This document shows, in pieces, positions 25,625-33,273 of a DNA stretch of 57,718 nt. Position numbers and translations under genes: made by a program. The notes under the pieces were generated by a model, which made no database searches, was not told the origin of the DNA, and saw nothing but the letters and a program-made list of their open reading frames with translations. Each line of letters starts with the position of its first letter. The first letter of the stretch is position 1. Source of the DNA: Methanomassiliicoccaceae archaeon (GTDB lineage: Archaea > Thermoplasmatota > Thermoplasmata > Methanomassiliicoccales > Methanomethylophilaceae); contig JAEEOP010000009.1 of assembly GCA_016284295.1 (NCBI GenBank), forward strand, positions 1 through 57,718. The letters run 5' to 3'.

Positions 25625-26233
25625 TCATTTCTTCTTGGAGGCGAGGTACCTCTGCCTTTCGGACTTGACGGGTGCCTTCTTCTCCGTTGCGGTCTGGTTG
25701 TTCTTCTCGGCCTGTTTCATGGCCTCGACCTGCTCGAAGGTGAGCTGGTTCTTGACCTTGGGCGCGGTACGGGACTTGTACACCACGAGGGCCACGATCA
25801 GGAGGATGATGACGATGATCACCGCGTAGGTGGTCCACTGGCTCCAGATCGATGTGTTGTAGTTCACCGTGAACGAGATGTCGCTGTAGAGGTTGTTGCT
25901 GAACGTGATCTTCATCTGCGCCGTGCCGTTGGGGTAGCTGGCGGTGTCCAGAGGGATCTGGAAGGTGCCGTCCTCGGTCACATCGAACACCATGCTCTCG
26001 GACCACAGAGGGGTCTTCGAGGTGGAGATGTAGAGGGACACGGTGCAGGTGTCGTTCTTGTCCGCCGCGTAGTGGACGGTGATGGTCGTTCCCTTGTCCT
26101 TGTCGACCGTGATATTGTTGCCTTCCTCGATGTACACGTTGGTGACGGCGGCGTCGTCCGTCTCTACGGGGACGGCGGCCACAAACACCATGGCGAACAT
26201 CAGGGCGACAGCGAACAGTGCCTTGGCCTTCAT
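25625..26233 (-). CDS. Secreted/anchored protein with C-terminal membrane span
   Basis: 202 residues, family not recognised. Signal peptide MKAKALFAVALMFAMVFVAAVPVETDDA; an extracellular beta-sandwich-like domain (about 30-125) with several NxT/NxS sequons (NITVD, NDTCT, NGTAQ, NTSIW); then a membrane span near 132-156 (YAVIIVIILLIVALVVY) and a basic cytoplasmic tail ending in RQRYLASKKK. A single-pass surface protein with an Ig/NEW3-like domain is a reasonable reading. ATG overlaps the end of purP by four bases, yet the functions look unrelated. Confidence 0.75.
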   Translation of the reverse strand: MKAKALFAVALMFAMVFVAAVPVETDDAAVTNVYIEEGNNITVDKDKGTTITVHYAADKNDTCTVSLYISTSKTPLWSESMVFDVTEDGTFQIPLDTASYPNGTAQMKITFSNNLYSDISFTVNYNTSIWSQWTTYAVIIVIILLIVALVVYKSRTAPKVKNQLTFEQVEAMKQAEKNNQTATEKKAPVKSERQRYLASKKK

Positions 26234-27387
26234 GTGATGATCTCCTCAACGCGTTCCTCGTCGATGGCCCTTCTGATCTCCATCGCGAGCCTCTTACCGG
26301 AGGACATCTCCTGTCTCCACAGGGAGTTGCCGTACGGGTGTCCGACGGACATGTGCACGTTCGTTCCTCCGCCGATACGGGGCGCCACATCGTAGATGTG
26401 GAAGTGGAGGTCCTTGTCGACGCATGTCTGGAGGCAGAACGGCCCGATGATACCGGGGTCGTAGAACTTCTTGGTGGCCTCCACGTACTTCTCTGCGAGC
26501 TCGTACGCCTTGGGGAGCAGTGACTCCCTTAGTGTTGCGGAGTTGTGTCCGCACACGGTGTACTCGGGGATGATGCCGTCCTCCTCGAGCTCCACCTGCT
26601 GCTTTCCGGGGAGCCTGCAGTATCCGTCCAGGGACGATTCGAACCTCCAGTCGATACCGAGGAGCTCCAGCTTCTCGCCCTTCTCCTCCAGCGGGGAGTA
26701 GAAGAAGTCGAGGTTGAAGACGGGGCCGATGATGTACTGCTCCATCCTCGCATCCTTGAGGAAGTCGGGCTCGATGACGCCCTGCTTGATGAGCTCTGTG
26801 GACTTCTCGACGAACTGGTCGTAGTCCTTCGCGGTGAAGAATCCCCTCTCGAGCTTCTTGACCTTGTGGTGGACCTTGATGATGGTGAGCCCGTCGATGT
26901 CCTCGGGCTTCTCGACCTTCTTGGGGAAGGGGAGCCCAGCCTCGTTGAGGATCCAGTAGTAGTCCTTGGGGTCTCCCCTCTCCTCGGACCTGAGCAGGTT
27001 CCTGCTTCCCACCATGGGGAGCTTGAAGTCGTCCTCCACGGCATCGATGCCGCAGTAGGAGACGAAGGACCTGTTGGGTACGAAAAGTACATTGTTCTTG
27101 AGGAGGCTGTCCTGGACCTCGGGCTTGAGTATGCTGCTGAACTTGTCGAGAACGACCGTCTCGTCGACGGTTCCCCTGCGGAGGTTCCCCTTGTCGTCGT
27201 AGATGGTCTTGTAGTATCTGCTGAACGGAGAGTCCCTGCCCTCCTGGCAGATGGCGACGGTCTTGAAACCTTCGGATTTCGCTCCGTCGCAGGTGTCGAG
27301 CCCCGAGTGGGACCCCACAACTCCGATCTTGGCATCCTTGAGGTTTATCTTCTCGAGGTTGCCAAGGACCTCGTCTCTGCTAATCAT
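26230..27387 (-). CDS. purP: FAICAR synthetase PurP (formate-dependent)
   Basis: Archaeal purine biosynthesis enzyme that formylates AICAR with formate and ATP. 385 residues, ATP-grasp type. Hallmarks: IGVVGSHSGLDTCDGAKSEGFKTVAICQEGRD at the start, VPNRSFVSYCGIDAVE, RMEQYIIGPVFNLDFFYSPL after the ATP-binding IIKVHHKVKKLERGFF, and the IGPFCLQTCVDKDLHFHIYDVAPRIGGGTNVHM active-site end. Consistent with a methanogen or close relative. A palindrome and TATA-like GGTTATATTA precede the start. Confidence 0.95.
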   Translation of the reverse strand: MISRDEVLGNLEKINLKDAKIGVVGSHSGLDTCDGAKSEGFKTVAICQEGRDSPFSRYYKTIYDDKGNLRRGTVDETVVLDKFSSILKPEVQDSLLKNNVLFVPNRSFVSYCGIDAVEDDFKLPMVGSRNLLRSEERGDPKDYYWILNEAGLPFPKKVEKPEDIDGLTIIKVHHKVKKLERGFFTAKDYDQFVEKSTELIKQGVIEPDFLKDARMEQYIIGPVFNLDFFYSPLEEKGEKLELLGIDWRFESSLDGYCRLPGKQQVELEEDGIIPEYTVCGHNSATLRESLLPKAYELAEKYVEATKKFYDPGIIGPFCLQTCVDKDLHFHIYDVAPRIGGGTNVHMSVGHPYGNSLWRQEMSSGKRLAMEIRRAIDEERVEEIIT

Positions 27388-27397
27388 AATCAGTCAT

Positions 27398-27407
27398 AAC
27401 GCGCGTT
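27398..27407. promoter_or_regulatory. CG palindrome in the purP leader
   Basis: AACGCGCGTT, 10-bp perfect palindrome lying between the TATA-like GGTTATATTA (27411-27420, minus strand) and the purP ATG; resembles the elements at 22028 and 15503. Confidence 0.4.
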
Positions 27408-27472
27408 CAGTAATATAACCGTCGGTCGAGCATGGGGATGCCAGAATGTCAAAGTGAATGAGAAGGAAGAGT

Positions 27473-27544
27473 AGCCTCGCCAAGATTCGAACTTGGGTCC
27501 GGAGATCCAGAGTCTCCAATGATTGACCACTACACTACGAGGCT
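27473..27544 (-). tRNA. tRNA-Gln (anticodon CTG)
   Basis: 72-nt cloverleaf on the minus strand. Acceptor AGCCTCG pairs with CGAGGCT (first pair A-T); anticodon stem GGAGA/TCTCC closes the loop CTCTGGA, giving anticodon CUG; the T-arm contains GTTCGAATC. No intron and no encoded CCA. Promoter TATTATAAGC at 27570-27579 lies about 26 bases upstream. Confidence 0.95.
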
Positions 27545-27563
27545 ATCAATTCCCCCGAATCTC

Positions 27564-27914
27564 TCACCGCTTATAATACTTTGGACTGCGAAACCTCCTT
27601 TCGAAGTCGATCTCGGCCCTCCAGAGGCGGTCGGCCACGATTTTGCCCTCTTCCGTCAGGCACCAGGATATCCTCCTGCCCTTCTGGAGGGCCATCACGA
27701 ATCCTGCGGACTACAGCTCGTATATCGCGTCTTTCACGATGTGGTAGTTCGAGTTCACTTTCAGAAGCATGTGCGAGGCGGAGCCTTCGTTCTCGCGAAG
27801 GTAGAGGAGTATCCCTATTCTGGTCCCATCTGTCAGGAGGTATCTGCTGTTCACCTTGGTGGACATATGCTCCAAGGCTATAATGGATTCTGAAAGTTCG
27901 ATAAAGTGAATCAT
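27564..27914 (-). CDS. Winged-helix regulator with in-frame TAG (codon 68)
   Basis: 116 codons read from ATG 27914 to TGA 27564, with one TAG at 27713-27711. Before it: RYLLTDGTRIGILLYLRENEGSASHMLLKVNSNYHIVKDAIYEL, the helix-turn-helix part of a MarR/ArsR-like fold. After it, in the same frame: SAGFVMALQKGRRISWCLTEEGKIVADRLW, a textbook wing and dimer helix. Neither half is complete alone. I infer UAG is decoded (probably as pyrrolysine) at the start of the recognition-helix-to-wing turn. A true nonsense mutation is the alternative. A TGAACTGTTCA palindrome lies upstream at 27930-27940. Confidence 0.8.
27570..27579 (-). promoter_or_regulatory. TATA box for tRNA-Gln
   Basis: TATTATAAGC on the minus strand, 26-35 bases before the tRNA 5' end. 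It lies inside the last codons of the winged-helix gene (the KYYKR end), so that gene's 3' end and the tRNA promoter share bases. Confidence 0.6.
27711..27713 (-). other. In-frame UAG codon in winged-helix gene
   Basis: TAG between ...KDAIYEL and SAGFVMALQKGRR. The downstream 48 codons keep family-like sequence and end in TGA at 27566-27564. Confidence 0.75.
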
Positions 27915-28011
27915 TTTAGTTTAATCGAGTGAACTGTTCAATATTATGAATTATTATCTAATAGTCTGGCTGCACGTAGGAGGATGTCGGTTCAGTCGAT
28001 TGCAAAAAGAA

Positions 28012-28038
28012 AGGGGAGGGGCCTCAGGCCCTGCCCCT
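28012..28038 (-). terminator. Terminator of adk
   Basis: Hairpin with AGGGG and GGGCC arms pairing to GGCCC and CCCCT arms; in the minus-strand direction it is followed by TTTCTTTTTGC, a good archaeal-type T-rich end 15 bases past the adk stop. Confidence 0.7.
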
Positions 28039-28052
28039 GTGAAAGGGCGATC

Positions 28053-28679
28053 TCACTGGATCGCTTTCTTGACCTGCTCGAAGATCTTGTTGATGTCGCC
28101 GGTTCCCTCGATGGTGACGAGGGTGCCCTTCTTCTTGTAATAGTCGATGAGGGGCATGGTGTTCTTGCGGTAGACCTCGAGCCTGTTCCTGACCGTGGCC
28201 TCCTTGTCGTCGTCCCTCTGGTAGAGCTCTGCTCCGCACTTGTCGCAGACTCCGTCCTTTGCGGGCTTCTTCGTAACGAGGTGGTAGACGGCGTTGCAGT
28301 TGGGGCAGGAGCGCCTCTGGGTGAGCCTCTGGACGAGCTCCTCGTCAGCGACGTCGAAGTTGAGCGCGAGATCGACATCCAGCTGCTCTGCGAGGGCATC
28401 CGCCTGCTCCACGGTCCTGGGGAATCCGTCGAGGAGGACACCGCCCTTGATCCCGGCGATCTTCTCCTTCATGAGGTTGATGATGAGGTCGTTGGGGACG
28501 AGTGCACCGGAGTCCATGTACTCCTTGGCCTTCTTTCCAAGCTCGGTTCCGTTCCTGACCGCCTCGCGGAGCATGTCTCCGGTGGACAGCCTGGTGTATC
28601 CGAATTCGTCTGTGAGCTTCTCTCCCTGGGTTCCCTTGCCGGCTCCGGGAGGTCCGAGAAGTACGATCGTTGTCTTCAT
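28053..28679 (-). CDS. adk: Adenylate kinase with zinc-binding LID
   Basis: Interconverts AMP + ATP and two ADP. 208 residues. P-loop GPPGAGKGTQ at residues 9-18, the NMP-binding TGDMLREAVRNGTELG, the DGFPRT motif at 84-89, and a LID domain with four cysteines (125, 128, 145, 148) that bind zinc. This is the bacterial-like long form, not the short archaeal AdkA. ATG 28679 is the family start. TATA box TTATATAT (28701-28708 region, minus strand) is about 25 bases away, so the mRNA is nearly leaderless. Confidence 0.95.
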   Translation of the reverse strand: MKTTIVLLGPPGAGKGTQGEKLTDEFGYTRLSTGDMLREAVRNGTELGKKAKEYMDSGALVPNDLIINLMKEKIAGIKGGVLLDGFPRTVEQADALAEQLDVDLALNFDVADEELVQRLTQRRSCPNCNAVYHLVTKKPAKDGVCDKCGAELYQRDDDKEATVRNRLEVYRKNTMPLIDYYKKKGTLVTIEGTGDINKIFEQVKKAIQ

Positions 28680-28698
28680 GTATTTCGTCAGTGCGTCC

Positions 28699-28709
28699 AC
28701 ATATATAAG
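28699..28709 (-). promoter_or_regulatory. TATA box for adk
   Basis: CTTATATATGT-type box on the minus strand about 22-30 bases before ATG 28679. Confidence 0.6.
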
Positions 28710-28745
28710 TCGGGACCGTGCATGCCAACATCACCAGGATAGGGT

Positions 28746-28781
28746 GAATCCGCAGAATTGTCGCATGGATCCGCAGGATGG
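28746..28781. promoter_or_regulatory. Tandem direct repeats between adk and cbiZ
   Basis: GAATCCGCAGAATTG (28746-28760) and GGATCCGCAGGATGG (28767-28781), 12 of 15 matching and exactly 21 bases apart, i.e. two helical turns. They lie just upstream of the CbiZ TATA-like CTTTTATGA (28795-28803). Possible tandem operator. Confidence 0.4.
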
Positions 28782-28829
28782 ATCGGCCAACTGCTTTTAT
28801 GATTCATCGGCGATGACGAACCGATACAG

Positions 28830-29987
28830 ATGCTCGACTGGGAGGATGTTTTCAAGGTGGAGATCACGGATGACCGCCGTCCGTACGGGAAGATGTGCGC
28901 GGGGATCGAGGTCTTCAGGCAGGGTCGCGCGCTCGTCGTGATGATGCCCGACGAGGGCTTCAGGTCCCTATCTTCGGGATTCACCAACGGCGGATACATG
29001 GACTCCTCCCAGGCGATAGTCAACGTGAGCGGCATGGGTGGCAAGGTGGAGTACACCACCATGAAGGGCGGTCTGTCCACCTACGACAGGATGAACCACA
29101 TGTATGCCGAGATGCTCGGTCTGGATCCGGGCAGGACGGTGCACCAGGGCACCGCGGCCCACATGGACAACGCCGCCATAGCGAACCTGACGTCCGAGGA
29201 AGGTGTCGACGTGTCGCTCGCGATAACCGCAGGTATCAGCCACAACGGAGGGCGTTCGGGGGATCCCGCCAGCTACGACGAGTCGAAGTCGGGCTCCAAG
29301 GAGAAGTCCGGGACTATAATCTCGATAATGGCCATCGACGCGGATCTGTTGGACCAGGCGATGTTCGAGGCCATGCTCATCCTCACAGAGGCGAAGAGCT
29401 GCGTCATCCAGGAGCTGCAGGCCAAGAGCCTCTACAGCAACGGGATCGCCACCGGTTCGGGCACGGATCAGGTCGTGATCGTCGTCAACAAGTCCTCCGA
29501 GAGGAAGATCTGCAAGCTTGAGCGTGATTCGGGTCTGTCCAGGACGATAGCGGAATGCGTGTTCAAGGGCCTGAGGGAGGCATTCGACAGGCAGGCGGGC
29601 ATGAATCCCAAGACGCAGTGGGATGCCCTGCATCTGATGTCCAGGTACGAGGATAGGGACGTCATCCGCGAGGAGATGCGCTTCCCGGCCAGGATGGAGG
29701 AGCTCCTGTCCGCATTGGAGGTCCTCAGGAAGGATCAGGCCATGGTGGCCGTGACGACAGTGATCCTGAACATAGCGGACGACGTCCGCAACGGTTTGAT
29801 CCCGGAGAAGGACGGAGTGGAGCTGGCCGTGAGGATGTGCGAGGACCTGGCCATAGGCCACAGGACCGAACCCATCGAGCGCATAAGGCTGGACCACATG
29901 GATTCGGTGATTGAGGTGCTCACCTACGCTTCCACGATCAAGCTCTTGGATACCGTCAGAGAGAGGAGGTCCGGATATGGCGAATGA
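28830..29987 (+). CDS. cbiZ: Adenosylcobinamide amidohydrolase (CbiZ family)
   Basis: Salvages cobamides by cutting the side chain of adenosylcobinamide to give adenosylcobyric acid. 385 residues. The CbiZ core is visible: GFRSLSSGFTNGGYMDSSQAIVN at the start, HQGTAAHMDNAAIANLTSEEGVDVSLAITAGISHNGGRSGDP, AKSCVIQELQAKSLYSNGIATGSGTDQVVIVVN. A helical C-terminal third (about 230-385) exceeds the basic domain. Fits a corrinoid-dependent methyl-reducing methanogen. Overlaps the following paralogous gene by 11 bases. Confidence 0.88.
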   Translation: MLDWEDVFKVEITDDRRPYGKMCAGIEVFRQGRALVVMMPDEGFRSLSSGFTNGGYMDSSQAIVNVSGMGGKVEYTTMKGGLSTYDRMNHMYAEMLGLDPGRTVHQGTAAHMDNAAIANLTSEEGVDVSLAITAGISHNGGRSGDPASYDESKSGSKEKSGTIISIMAIDADLLDQAMFEAMLILTEAKSCVIQELQAKSLYSNGIATGSGTDQVVIVVNKSSERKICKLERDSGLSRTIAECVFKGLREAFDRQAGMNPKTQWDALHLMSRYEDRDVIREEMRFPARMEELLSALEVLRKDQAMVAVTTVILNIADDVRNGLIPEKDGVELAVRMCEDLAIGHRTEPIERIRLDHMDSVIEVLTYASTIKLLDTVRERRSGYGE

Positions 29988-30930
29988 GCTCATCAGGAGC
30001 AGCAAGGACGGAACGGTCATCGAGTTCTCGGATGACCTCCATGATGCCATAGCCACCGTCGCCCAGGGGATGATCCCGTCCGTAAGGAGTATAGTCATCG
30101 GCAACGGGCCGGCATCCTTCGAGGACGGGGTCCTGAGCATCCATATCGACGGGGATCCGATCAACGTCGGGGTGACCGAACTGGAATTCAACACCACCAA
30201 GGTGACCGCCGTGTCCTTCGCAGACCTCTCAGATGGTGCGGAGCGCATGGGCCATCGTCCGCAGTCTGGAAAGGGTGGTGTCGTGGTCGTGCTGATCATG
30301 CATCTCGACTGTCCCGATTCGACGCTGGCACGTGCCGGCATCACAGCCACTGAGGCCATCACGGCAGCCGTTCAGGACCTCGGCCTGGCATACGATTCGA
30401 TGACCGCATCCGGTTCCGCACGGCAAGACATCGTGGTGGTACGCGACCGTGGCAGCGACCTGTTCCTTAGGGGTGCGGGCAAGCATTCCAAGCTCGGAGA
30501 GCTCATCGGCAGGACCACGATTGATTCTGTCAAGGAATCAGCAGCCAGGAACGGCACGGACATAGGCTCCCGTAGGAGCGTGCTGGCTATGCTGTCATCC
30601 TACGGTTACGACGCGGACCGGCTCTCGGAGATGGCTGGAAAGAGCATATCCGCATCCGAAAGGGATTCGGACCCTAAGACCGTGGCCACCGTGTCCGCAG
30701 TCCTACATCTTTACAACGAGTGTCGCTGGGGACTCGTCAGCGAGGAGATAGCTGCAAAGGTCGGTACGGCAGCAATCGCCAGCGGCATCGGGGAGCCTGT
30801 CATCGGCAAGGATCTACTGGAAACGCTGGCCCTCACCGCGATAAAGCACGTGTTCAACCGATGTTACATGCCATGCGATGGCACACGGTCCGAGGTCCCT
30901 CGCATCAACTATAAATCCGAATTACTGTAA
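29977..30930 (+). CDS. CbiZ-related paralogue
   Basis: 317 residues, divergent relative of the preceding gene: VSFADLSDGAERMGHRPQSGKGGVVVVLIMHLDCPDSTLARAGITATEAITAAVQDLGLAYDS corresponds to the second half of the CbiZ core, and GSARQDIVVVRDRG to the TGSGTDQVVIVVN segment. The NGG and HMDNAA segments of the first gene are replaced, so it may not be an active amidohydrolase. GGAGGT precedes ATG 29977. I infer a heteromeric partner or a subfunctionalised copy. Ends in TAA; the next promoter lies within its last codons. Confidence 0.7.
   Translation: MANELIRSSKDGTVIEFSDDLHDAIATVAQGMIPSVRSIVIGNGPASFEDGVLSIHIDGDPINVGVTELEFNTTKVTAVSFADLSDGAERMGHRPQSGKGGVVVVLIMHLDCPDSTLARAGITATEAITAAVQDLGLAYDSMTASGSARQDIVVVRDRGSDLFLRGAGKHSKLGELIGRTTIDSVKESAARNGTDIGSRRSVLAMLSSYGYDADRLSEMAGKSISASERDSDPKTVATVSAVLHLYNECRWGLVSEEIAAKVGTAAIASGIGEPVIGKDLLETLALTAIKHVFNRCYMPCDGTRSEVPRINYKSELL
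30909..30917 (+). promoter_or_regulatory. TATA box for glcD-type oxidase
   Basis: CTATAAATC in the 3' end of the CbiZ paralogue, 34-42 bases before ATG 30951. Confidence 0.55.
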
Positions 30931-30950
30931 TCGTGCGCGTAGGTGCATGA

Positions 30951-32381
30951 ATGGAACAGAAGATCATCGATGAGATTGAGAGGGTAGTGGGCAAGGACGG
31001 TTATTCGACCGAGAAGTCGGTCCTCTACACATACGGTTTCGACGCATCGATATTCCACCACGATCCTGACATAGTCATACAGCCCAGGACCACGGAGCAG
31101 GTCTCCGAGATCATGAAGATCGCCTCCAAGTACAAGATCCCGGTCACCCCCAGGGGATCCGGTACCGGACTCTGCGGAGCAGCGGTGCCGATCAAAGGCG
31201 GAATCGTCCTGGCGATGCAGAGGATGAACAAGGTCCTCAAGGTCAGCGTTGCCGACCTCTGGGTGGATGTCCAGGCGGGCTGCGTATACAACGACCTCAA
31301 CGCGGAGTTGGAGAAGTACGGATTCTTCTTCCCCCCTTCCCCCGGATCGGCAGAGGCCTGCCAGGTCGGAGGAATGGTCGCGACCAACGCATCTGGAATG
31401 CGTGCCGTCAAATACGGGGCCACCAGGGATTTCGTCATGGGGCTCACCTTCGTCAAGGCGGACGGAGAGATCGTCCGCTGCGGTACCAGGACCATCAAGG
31501 ACGCCTCGGGATACCAGCTCGCTCGTTTCCTGTGCGGATCCGAGGGTACCCTGGGAGTCATCACCGAGATCACCTTCAAGATCACGACCAAGCCGAAGAA
31601 GTCCGCCTACTGCCTCTGCTGCTTCAACGATGTGGAGACCGCAGGCAAGTGCATCTCGGCCATCATCGCCAAGCCTCTGATCCCGGCATCCTGCGAGCTC
31701 ATGGACAGCATCAGCATCGATGCGGTCAACAAGGCCCGCGGTAAGCCCCTGCCGGAGTGCGGTGCGCTGATCATCGTCGAGGCGGACGGAGAGACCGACG
31801 AGGTCGTCGACAGGGACATCGCCATCGTATCCGAGATCGCTAACGGCCTCGGAGCGGTTTCTGTGACCCCTACCAAGGACAAGGCGCTGATCAACAAGTG
31901 GACCGATGCGAGGAAGTCCGTCATGGTGTCCCTTGCGGCCCTGAAGCCCGGATGCTCCTCCGTCTCCCTGGCGGATGACATGGGTGTACCGATCTCCAAG
32001 GTCCCTGATGCGGTCAAGGCCTTCCAGGAGATCGCTGCCAAGTACAGGGTCACCGTCGCGACCTACGGTCACGCGTCCGATGGGAACCTCCACACCAAGA
32101 TGGTCATCGACCCCACCGACAAGGACGAGTGGGAGAGAGGCATCCAGGCGGTCAACGAGATCTTCGATGTCTGCATCGACCTCGGCGGAACCGTCACCGG
32201 AGAACACGGAGTCGGAATCTCCAAGGCTCCCAACTACCAGAAGGAGAGGGCCACCGAGCTCAACACCATCAGGGCTGTCAAGAAGGCATTCGACCCCGAC
32301 AACATCCTGAACCCCGGGAAGTCCGAGCAGTGGACCGGCACCATCCTCAGGGACCTCAGGTACCCCTGCAAACTCGATTGA
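30951..32381 (+). CDS. glcD: FAD-linked oxidase (GlcD/D-lactate dehydrogenase family)
   Basis: Flavoprotein oxidising 2-hydroxy acids such as D-lactate or glycolate. 476 residues. FAD_binding_4 domain with PVTPRGSGTGLCGAAVP (about 64-80), PPSPGSAEACQVGGMVATNASGMRAVKYGATRDFVMGL, and LARFLCGSEGTLGVITEI; C-terminal FAD-oxidase domain with TYGHASDGNLHTKM and GGTVTGEHGVGISKAPNY. In Methanomassiliicoccales such proteins are proposed to work with HdrD/HdrB-like CCG subunits; here hdrCB lies 10 kb away. No iron-sulphur domain is fused. Monocistronic by position. Confidence 0.9.
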   Translation: MEQKIIDEIERVVGKDGYSTEKSVLYTYGFDASIFHHDPDIVIQPRTTEQVSEIMKIASKYKIPVTPRGSGTGLCGAAVPIKGGIVLAMQRMNKVLKVSVADLWVDVQAGCVYNDLNAELEKYGFFFPPSPGSAEACQVGGMVATNASGMRAVKYGATRDFVMGLTFVKADGEIVRCGTRTIKDASGYQLARFLCGSEGTLGVITEITFKITTKPKKSAYCLCCFNDVETAGKCISAIIAKPLIPASCELMDSISIDAVNKARGKPLPECGALIIVEADGETDEVVDRDIAIVSEIANGLGAVSVTPTKDKALINKWTDARKSVMVSLAALKPGCSSVSLADDMGVPISKVPDAVKAFQEIAAKYRVTVATYGHASDGNLHTKMVIDPTDKDEWERGIQAVNEIFDVCIDLGGTVTGEHGVGISKAPNYQKERATELNTIRAVKKAFDPDNILNPGKSEQWTGTILRDLRYPCKLD

Positions 32382-32395
32382 TTCTAAAAACAAAA

Positions 32396-32427
32396 GCCCC
32401 GGCGGCCGTCATGCGGCCGTCGGAGGC
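32396..32427. terminator. Terminator hairpin after glcD
   Basis: Strong GC hairpin (CGGCCG-TCATG-CGGCCG core, extended by GGCC arms) between convergent glcD and M50 genes; in the minus-strand direction it is followed by TTTTGTTTTT, so it serves the M50 gene best. Confidence 0.65.
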
Positions 32428-32448
32428 ATAATCAGTTTCTGAAAAGGT

Positions 32449-33141
32449 TCATCCCCAGTACAGGGTGGGCATGTACTGCCAGATGTAGAGCACTTCTGCA
32501 GCGGCGATCGCTATCGCTACGATCCACACGATCAGGTTCCAAGAGATTATCTTCGAACCGTCCAGCGGGGGTATGGGCAGAAGGTTGAACAGTGCGAGGA
32601 ACGAGTTGAGGTTCGCAAGCATCATGAACAGGACAACCCAGCCCGAATGGTTGCACAGGAGGCATCCGGCTATCGCTATCGCGCCGATCACTATGTTCAC
32701 CGCAGGTCCGGCGATGCTGATCTTCCCGTTCCTGGCGCTGTCCACGTTCCCGGCGATCATGACCGCTCCGGGGGATGCGAACATGAATCCGAGGAAGGAT
32801 GAGACCATGGTGAGCGCAAGGCCGAGGGGCCACATGCGGAACTCGGACCACAGCCCGTATCTCTGGGCCATGAACTTGTGCCCGAACTCGTGGAGCAGGA
32901 AGCTCAGCACGACGACCACCAGACACATCCCAATCAGGCCGGCATACTTCATCCTGCCTTCGAGACCGCACCCGTACTCGAAGAAGGCCAGGATAGAGTT
33001 GCTGTCCCTGTACAGGGTGGCGAAAGCGACGGTGAGTACCGTGACGGCGACCAGGATGTCCCTGATCTCCGTCCTGCTGAAGCGCGGTTTGCCGTATCCG
33101 GTATTGACACGCTCCATGTTTTCATAGTATCTATCGTCCAT
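32449..33141 (-). CDS. M50-family membrane metalloprotease (site-2 type)
   Basis: 230 residues, about six membrane spans. Zinc motif HEFGH in VVVVLSFLLHEFGHKFMAQRYGL (about 84-88), with the third ligand in the later NLLPIPPLDGSKI segment, both inside the membrane as in site-2 proteases. The substrate is unknown; these enzymes release membrane-bound regulators or stress factors. No PDZ or CBS domain. An alternative ATG lies eight codons downstream. Confidence 0.88.
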   Translation of the reverse strand: MDDRYYENMERVNTGYGKPRFSRTEIRDILVAVTVLTVAFATLYRDSNSILAFFEYGCGLEGRMKYAGLIGMCLVVVVLSFLLHEFGHKFMAQRYGLWSEFRMWPLGLALTMVSSFLGFMFASPGAVMIAGNVDSARNGKISIAGPAVNIVIGAIAIAGCLLCNHSGWVVLFMMLANLNSFLALFNLLPIPPLDGSKIISWNLIVWIVAIAIAAAEVLYIWQYMPTLYWG

Positions 33142-33225
33142 GGGGTTTCGATAATGTCCTGGTAGTTAAGGATATCATCGCTTCCTTCGCCACGGGTATG
33201 AGGTAGAGGGATCGCCCCCAGCGTG

Positions 33226-33257
33226 TGTGACATAATCGATATAATTATTATGTCACA
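33226..33257. promoter_or_regulatory. 11-bp inverted repeat operator before AlbA_2 regulator
   Basis: TGTGACATAAT (33226-33236) and ATTATGTCACA (33247-33257), a perfect inverted repeat around an AT-rich centre (CGATATAATT) that probably holds the promoter. It ends 16 bases before ATG 33274, an arrangement suited to autorepression by the winged-helix protein encoded next. Confidence 0.65.
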
Positions 33258-33273
33258 ATGATATGATCGGAAC

